Shown in pieces: positions 57,916-64,000 of a stretch of DNA of 64,000 nucleotides (position 1 is its first letter; every line of letters begins with the position of its first letter). The stretch spans positions 13,297,501 to 13,361,500 of the forward strand of contig NC_061135.1 in NCBI RefSeq assembly GCF_905220365.1, read 5' to 3'. This DNA comes from Vanessa cardui (Eukaryota > Arthropoda > Insecta > Lepidoptera > Nymphalidae). A program made the translations under genes and the position numbers. Under the pieces are notes generated by a model. That model saw only the letters and a program-made list of their open reading frames with translations, had not been told where the DNA came from and ran no database searches.

Positions 57916-59396
57916 TTTGATATATCACGGGATTCTAATATCAAATAACGAGTGAACAAAAAAAAGTCATTGCGTTTTTTTTAAAAAACTCACAACAACC
58001 CTGTGATTTAAATATGGCGTATATGACCTCATTCGATTTTCATTCTCGTTCGAACAGATCATCAATATGAATGATATGGAGTGCCTCTACATCAATGCAC
58101 ACACTTTGATTTAGTCTCATTTCACAAATATCACCGAAATCATCACCAATATATATTCATAGTTATTTTACGATTTTCTGACACTCTTATTCAAATTTAC
58201 AAAACACTATTCCAGTGTTTATACTTCATTCGATACGGATTTTACGGATCTTTTAGTGAGGACCATTCATTGCCTTTTGAAAGGTCGGCACTAAATTCGA
58301 AACAACCTAGATAAAACTCCTATAAATAATGCAAATTTCAATTTTCGAGCTGTATCGGGTAAACTTTTAGGTTACTTGAAAATTCATTTGCAGTTTTCTT
58401 TAATGTTATTGCACATACCCAATCGAGCGTGCTATGCGAATTTTAAATAACTAGAGCTGCATACTACTAGCCCGTGAATGTTGCATTACTAGAAAAACAA
58501 ATATTCTTCTATTATCCGAGATGTTTAAACCGTTACTATTGAGTTCTCTTTGCTAAATTTGTTTATTAAGAAATCGTAAAAAAGATTCTGTTTACAAATT
58601 CTCTATTTGTCCTGTATTCGTGTAAACTTCATCCAAAGTTCAAATTTTTAAGATGAAATTTCCGAAAAATATTTTTAGCGAACGTTCTTTAATACCTTAG
58701 CAATCGGGGCAATTGGGAGAGGGCGCTTTTTAAGTAAAAATGCACAGCGGTTTTTCGCAAGAATAAATCCTGTACTTTTGATTTCTCTGATTTAATATCA
58801 ACCTACATACATGTTCATATGTGAGCATCGTCAATTCAGGTAACTATGTCTAAATCAATAGCCGTGTTTAAAAGTAATCCATGAATATAGCACAACAGAA
58901 ACATTGCATAACATGACACATCTGATTCTGACAAATTATTATAACCAAGCAAACCGTCAGAGTCAATAAAGGCTAGTTCACATTACATTACCGATCAGGT
59001 CTGGTCAGGTCATTAGCCCGTAAAGCCATCACTATTACTCGCTCGAGGCAAATCATTTCATTAGTCGGAATACCAATTCTGGAACAATATTATAATAGAA
59101 TATGTTGCCGCAACGTTAGTGCCTTTATGGGCCATCATTTCACTAAATATTTAAGGCTCGAGTTAAAATATTGTTTTATCACGATACGTGATATTAGTGA
59201 AACTTGTTACCAATATCATAATAGCATATTGTTTTGTAAATACTATATAACGTATATACATATATGTATAAAATCGAAATATCACACACTGATTAATCAA
59301 AGATTCTCGGAAACAATAACACCTACTAAAATTTGACAGTTAGGTTAGGTTACTTCTAATAGGGCGTAGACAGCTAAGAACTTATGAATCATTTAT

Positions 59397-59420
59397 AATA
59401 AATCTAAATTTAGATTTATT
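59397..59420. repeat. Perfect 24-bp palindrome
   Basis: Every base from 59,397 to 59,420 pairs with its mirror. The half-site is AATAAATCTAAA. It is entirely AT-rich except for the C/G pair at 59,404/59,413. No repeat family was recognised. Confidence 0.9.
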
Positions 59421-59639
59421 GTATCGATCTTTCAACAAAATTGAATACGCATAATATGAACTACCAATAAATATTCCGTTAAAGACATCTTAAGATTTCA
59501 TCAAAGAGGAAATTGATGTTGCATCTGTGAAACGTTAGGTAAATAAAATCAATTTGAAATCGTATCCGTATCAGTTGTCAAAACAAAATGCCAGAAAAAC
59601 GATAAGACGTGATAAACATTCAACGAAGACGACGATGAC

Positions 59640-59868
59640 GACCTCTGTGATCGAGCAGTGTGTACCGGTTTTCATGGGTACGCCACTCCGTGTTCGATTT
59701 CCGATCAAATCAATGTCGAAAATGTTCATTAATTTTCTACGTTGTCTTGGGTCTGGGTGTTTGTGGTACCGTCGTTACGTCCAATTTTCTATAACACAAG
59801 TGCTTTAGCTACTTACATTGGGTTCAGGGTATGTGATGTTGTCTAACATTTATTTGATTTAAGGTTCT
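59640..59868 (+). repeat. SINE-2 copy
   Basis: 'gacctctgtgatcgagcagt', 'accggttttcatgggtacgc', a deletion of the 'aggtcccgg' segment, then 'gtcttgggtctgggtgtttg' to 'tatgtgatgttgtctaacat'. Confidence 0.85.
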
Positions 59869-60719
59869 AAATTCCTTAATACGAGTACGGAATTAAGCGA
59901 AAACCAAAATGACTCATTATGGTGGCTTCTCTTTATGTAAATTGATCCAGCTTAGCGGCCAAACATTTTGGCTTCGTATTAGTACGAGCACTTTGTACAT
60001 GTAGAATATCCGATCATTTTAGAATGTAACCCACACGTTCTACATAGTTCGCTCTTGATTAAATGATTATTATCATAATATAATAAAAACAAAAATAATG
60101 AACGAAGTGTTTATATCACACACTACACTAGATACTGCAATAGCTCTTATTAAGTTTAGCTGAGTTTTCGTGCGTTTATTTGCTAATTTTGTGTTTTCTA
60201 ATTTTACTAAATAATCGATCAAAGTGCTTAGCGATGGAAAATATTATTAAGTAACATATATGTCCATGTGTCAGATAACTTGCTACATATGTATGTTGGT
60301 CCACTAAGCGTGTGGAAGCAGATATGCTATTTTTAAATAAAGAAACCTATCAGTAAAGCATTTATATAATAACGTTTTTTTACACCTGTAATTGATTGTT
60401 TTTAAACCTTTAGGGAAATAAAATTGGCCTTTGAAAATATAGCTGATACCATTGAAATGGAGCTTATATTTCATAAACATATGTTGTTATTAATATCTCT
60501 CTTATCCTAGTATTCCAAAAAAACTGAGGAATGCTGAATTCAGTTACAAATATTCAAAGAGTTTTCTTTCTATCTATAGCACAGATAGAATCGTCATCTC
60601 AAAACGTCCTCAACACAATCTCATAAAAAACTTAACTGTTGTTTTGAGGATTGAGGTCATTCTTCCTATCTGAAATCAAGGAACCTTTACTTGATGAAAA
60701 ACCCATTGACAAAACACCA

Positions 60720-60870
60720 TAAGTTTTCTATGTTGTCTTGGGTCTGGGTGTTTGTGGTACCGTCGTTACTTCTGATTCCATAACACAAGTGCTTCAGCTA
60801 CTTACATTGGAATCAGAGTAATGTATGTGATGTTGTCTCATATTTGTTTATTTATTTATTTATAAAACAC
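60720..60870 (+). repeat. SINE-2 copy, 5'-truncated
   Basis: It begins within the body at 'aagttttctatgttgtcttg' and is complete to 'tatgtgatgttgtctcatat' followed by a (TTTA)n tail. The head is absent, consistent with 5' truncation in reverse transcription. Confidence 0.85.
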
Positions 60871-61173
60871 CAAAGTTTATACACTGTCGTCCGTATCTGC
60901 TGTTGGATCCGATATTATTTAATAAATTTTCGCTATATAGTATATTTATTCCAAGACATGGCAATCAAGTAACACAGTATACTCATAATAAATCAAAGGT
61001 TTTAATAATGCCAGTGAAATTAATTAAAATAAAATTAATTACAATTGAAGCATATGACTCATGTCTATTCGTTCAAATAAATTGACACTAATTAATTAAA
61101 TTACTGCTAATGAACTTTTCTAAGAGTTATTAGGTTTCATTACGTTGAAAATAATGATCACAACATGATATTA

Positions 61174-61222
61174 ACAGCCGGGTAATACGAAGTTAACTGG
61201 CAACTTCGTATTACCCGACTGT
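61174..61222. repeat. Near-perfect 21-bp inverted repeat (hairpin)
   Basis: Arms 61,174-61,194 and 61,202-61,222 pair at 20 of 21 positions around a 7-nt loop, with core CGGGTAATACGAAGTT. TTAA lies at 61,171-61,174, overlapping the first base of the left arm by one, and again just beyond the right arm at 61,224-61,227. It looks like two terminal inverted repeats of a DNA transposon with the interior lost. Confidence 0.85.
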
Positions 61223-61984
61223 ATTAAGGAGGTACGCCAAGCTGTTGTTTCTGCTCCTGTAGGCTCTTGGCTTATTTTAGATAATCAGCATGAAAGGGTA
61301 TTAGAGTTGGCTTCTCTAACTAAGATGACTGGTCTTTGAGATCAGGCAGCATTAACTATTTCAGTCAAGGTGACGTATGACCTTGAAATTGGAAGTTTAT
61401 GTTTTATAATTATTTGTAATACCGTAAAAGCAATACAATTGATTTATAGAAGATTCTTTTTGCTTGCTTTGCTTGATTCTGTAGCTTTATTATCCTAGCT
61501 AGGTACGTATAAAACACATCGCCGCATTTTGTGTCAGAAGGGATCCAATCTTCCTTGACATAGTATGTTAGTTAATACAGGAAAGATGATTGAAATTTAT
61601 GATCAATTCAAATTGACGATGAAGAAAAAGGGCATGTGTGTTTGTGAGACGTGAGTGTGATATATGTATTTCTATGTGAGGGTATGATTGATGTGCATGT
61701 AGTGTGTTCCTTACTTTTTTAGACGATAGACGACTAGTACGCCGACGAAAATCTTTCTAATTTGTAGGAAAAATAGAATAAATCAAATAGCGCACGTGTC
61801 GTCCTCAATCTCTTTTGGCTTGCGGATAAGGAATATTATTTCAATTAAGCCCGCCGCGGGGCCAAGACGTGTCGGGATTTCGTGAATTTCATCCCGATGT
61901 TGCGTGTTTCAAGTATATTTAGACATGCGTAAACAAATATAAAAAACAACTGTTGTTTATCAATGTAAGTGATACAGTTTATGA

Positions 61985-62170
61985 ATCACTAGTAGTCGCC
62001 CGCGGCTTCGCGGGCGTTTTAGAGTATTGATTGTCATGTGTTAGGCAAAAAAGTAGTCTTTGTCCTTTCTCGGAGTTCGAATTTGCTTCATACCAACCAA
62101 ATTTCATCAATCTCATGAAAGAGCGACAGACAGACAGACAGAGTTACTTTCACATTTAAAACATTAATAT
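61985..62170 (-). repeat. RTE-like 3' fragment
   Basis: Reverse orientation: 'ctagtagtcgcccgcggctt', 'gattgtcatgtgttaggcaa', 'caaatttcatcaatctcatg' and 'aaagagcgacagacagacag', ending 'attaatataaat'. The GC-rich start 'cgcccgcggcttcgcgggcg' is the usual edge. Confidence 0.8.
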
Positions 62171-62284
62171 AAATTATATATTGACTGACGCTTAAAATTT
62201 ACTTTATAAGCGTAATGGTAAGAATTAACAAAGGCATATTTGTTAAAAAGTACAATTACAAGCGTGGCGTATTTTCATTTTCAT

Positions 62285-62567
62285 TCGATACATTTTTTTT
62301 TATGGAATAGGTTGGCAGACGAGCTTATGGACCACCTGATTGTAAGTGGTCATCATCATCCATAGACAATAACGCTGTAAGAAATATTAACTATTCCTTA
62401 CATCATCAATGCGCCACCAACCTTGGGCACCAAGACGTTACACTGGCTCACTCACCCTTCAAAACGGAACACAACAATACTGCGTACTGTTGTTTAGCGG
62501 TAGAATATCTGATGAGTCGGTGGTGCCTACCCAGGCGGGCTGGCAAAAAGCCCTACCACCAAGAAAC
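62285..62567 (-). repeat. Family A copy, nearly complete
   Basis: Tail T9 at 62,287, 'atggaataggttggcagacg', 'cattccttacatcatcaatg'-like middle, 'cactcacccttcaaaacgga' and the end 'aaaaagccctaccaccaaga'. The 66-residue plus-strand frame over it is a repeat shadow. Confidence 0.85.
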
Positions 62568-62734
62568 ACATGTAGTCTTTTGATATTTTTACTACCGAGC
62601 GCAAGATGACTTATAAATAAGAAGCCAATGAAAATGTATGAAACTGCAAAATCTCCAGAGAGTACGTCACCCAGTATTGGACCACTGAGCCGTCTTTGTT
62701 TGGGTATACGAACTCATACAAAACCAAATACGAC

Positions 62735-62960
62735 TTGGTGGTTGGCCTTTGTGGAAGTTCGTTTGGGAAGTTACCACCTACTCACCTGACATTCTTTCAC
62801 TAAACACACTTAGTACTGTCGCGTTTGAAGGTTGTTACCTTACTCAATCCTCAAACTGAATATGGACTGCCTTGTACCAACAAGGGCGATAGTGTTGGTT
62901 CCCAAGGTTGGTGGCATAAAATATTTCTTCCAACACAAATATCTATGGGCTAGAGTGACA
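62735..62960 (+). repeat. Degenerate Family A copy
   Basis: 'ggtggttggcctttgtggaa', 'cttagtactgtcgcgtttga', 'ttggttcccaaggttggtgg' and 'atctatgggctagagtgaca'. It is diverged and has lost its tail. Confidence 0.7.
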
Positions 62961-63219
62961 TTTGCCTATCTATCCACGTAACGTAATGGTTACATTAACA
63001 ATAACATGTTATATATGTTAACATATAAATTAATCAAGATTTACAGCGAAACCATCAAAAAACCACTATCTGACCATACAAAACCGAACATTCACAGCCA
63101 GTTTAAAACGACCAGCGAAAAAAAAAATCGTAAATCAACAGTAAAACATTACGAAGCTTCAAAACCGCAGACCGCTTGTCAAATAAAACCGGGACCCCAA
63201 CTGTTGAACGAAACCGTCA

Positions 63220-63425
63220 GATGACATCGAAGTCTCGCCAGCTTTATTTCAATACAGTTCGGAGTTCACGAGTCGAAAATTACGAGTGGAGTCCGAAGTG
63301 GCGCTGCGACTAATGCACGAACGTCCAAGTCGAAGTTGTAACGGCAAGTCGTCGGTAACGTGATTTCAACGCACCGAATATCGAATAGTAACTTCATCTC
63401 GTGGATTGTGACATCTGCTGAATAT
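63220..63425. other. CpG-bearing patch, possible distal exon or promoter
   Basis: 'catcgaagtctcgccagctt', 'gagtccgaagtggcgctgcg' and 'acggcaagtcgtcggtaacg' contrast with the AT-rich flanks. No frame has a recognisable domain. It could be a noncoding first exon of a gene to the right of the window. Confidence 0.25.
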
Positions 63426-63449
63426 TGCATATGAGACTGGTTATTTTCT

Positions 63450-63485
63450 CTCTGTGTGTGTATGTATGTATGTGTGTGTGTGTGC
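63450..63485. repeat. GT/GTAT microsatellite
   Basis: 'ctctctgtgtgtgtatgtat' followed by 'gtatgtgtgtgtgtgtg': an impure (GT)n/(GTAT)n tract. Confidence 0.85.
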
Positions 63486-63500
63486 TTATTCGAACTGAGC

Positions 63501-63534
63501 GTACCGAATCGCTCGGGTACCTAAGCTTCGGTAC
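63501..63534. repeat. Stem-loop with perfect 8-bp arms
   Basis: GTACCGAA (63,501-63,508) pairs with TTCGGTAC (63,527-63,534) across an 18-nt loop that itself contains GGTACC. Significance unknown. Confidence 0.6.
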
Positions 63535-63719
63535 GGATTATATTACAAAGCAAACGTTAAACGTTGAATATTTATGATATGATACGAAAGGAAGCGAAAT
63601 TTTAGTCTCAGCTATATCCGTCAGAGCGAAGTGAGCTCTGTGGATACGGTGTATGGAAATCAGCCAAAGGTCGCGGCAAAATCCAAGCAAGCACTATAGT
63701 AATGTAACATCCTGCAAAA

Positions 63720-63905
63720 CCCAATGCTGGGCTTAAGTCGGATTTTGAGATTATACCACGCTGCTCCGAACGAACTTGTGGACACACATATCAGTACAAG
63801 GAAAATTCTTCACGATGTTTTCGTTTGCTGCCAAATAAGTCATTGCAATTTGTCAGAACACCTATTAGTTTTAAATGAATATGATTTTGAGTCGACCTCC
63901 AAACT
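63720..63905 (-). repeat. Degenerate SINE-1 copy
   Basis: 'ccaatgctgggcttaagtcg', 'ttataccacgctgctccgaa', 'attcttcacgatgttttcgt' and 'ttgctgcc' follow the SINE-1 body in reverse. The head is not recognisable, and an 80-residue frame over it was rejected. Confidence 0.55.
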
Positions 63906-64000
63906 AAAGCAGAGTGGTGGTAAATTCAAAACGTTTTCCTTAAAAGTCGAGAATGCCTTTGACTAGTAGTGGGGCGTATACAGACTATTAATTTATATCC

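Noticed and set aside
61206..61340. Open plus-strand frame after the hairpin ('VRQAVVSAPVGSWLILD')
   Set aside because: Short, no start, no splice signals and no family recognised. It may be debris of the DNA transposon.
63501..63534. Stem-loop considered as an RNA gene or terminator
   Set aside because: 8-bp arms with an 18-nt loop occur often by chance in 64 kb, and there is no T run or promoter context.
1..64000. CRISPR arrays, bacterial operons, riboswitches or prophage
   Set aside because: No regularly spaced repeats, Shine-Dalgarno-linked genes or phage genes. All signals are eukaryotic.

Overview
This is a 64 kb piece of an insect nuclear genome, almost certainly a lepidopteran and probably a nymphalid butterfly. 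The evidence is an AT-rich background without operons or dense ORFs, one eukaryotic tRNA gene with internal promoter boxes and a T-run terminator, spliced coding sequence, and many copies of short retroposon families that I know from butterfly genomes. The family-level assignment is from memory of repeat families and is an inference. No bacterial, plasmid or CRISPR-type content was seen.

Layout. 1-22,255 is repeat-rich noncoding DNA with a tRNA-Ser(GCU) gene at 3,265. It is best explained as the first intron of a minus-strand gene whose first coding exon lies at 22,256-22,417. That exon encodes a signal peptide plus the start of a furin/proprotein-convertase prodomain and ends in a perfect GTGAGT donor. 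22,418-24,530 holds its likely leader and upstream region, with CpG-bearing patches and one SINE. 24,500-32,500 is noncoding and repeat-rich, except for one coding-like stretch at 30,176-30,324 (+) that looks like an orphan terminal exon of an unrecognised gene. 32,516-42,290 is a transposon cluster: a complete LTR retrotransposon of the Ty3/Gypsy Mag type on the minus strand (identical 91-bp LTRs, ACAT target duplication, tRNA-Ser primer site, 1,202-residue gag-pol ORF); a 344-bp foldback structure made of two facing SINE heads; and a nearly full-length two-ORF non-LTR retrotransposon on the minus strand whose second ORF carries one frameshift. 42,300-64,000 has no recognisable host exon and is filled with SINE fragments, other dispersed repeats, several inverted repeats and two CpG-rich patches.

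Five recurring short families dominate. SINE-1 is tRNA-derived, about 310 bp, starting GAGATGGCCCAGTGG and ending in a GTT-type tail. SINE-2 is tRNA-like, about 220 bp, with a conserved 3' part around TGTTTGTGGTACCGTCG. Family A is an A-tailed retroposon of about 290 bp with at least twelve copies. An RTE-like 3' fragment family reads 'gaccaaaccactgaac..gaatttgatgaaa'. The fifth is a set of non-LTR 3' ends. Most short open frames in the window fall in these repeats or are chance, and were not called genes.

The host signals are the convertase exon, the tRNA and possibly the orphan exon. The transposons supply all the long ORFs. No novel multi-gene system was found. The best leads are the unsuspected convertase exon, the orphan exon, and the palindromic SINE structure beside a recent LTR insertion.
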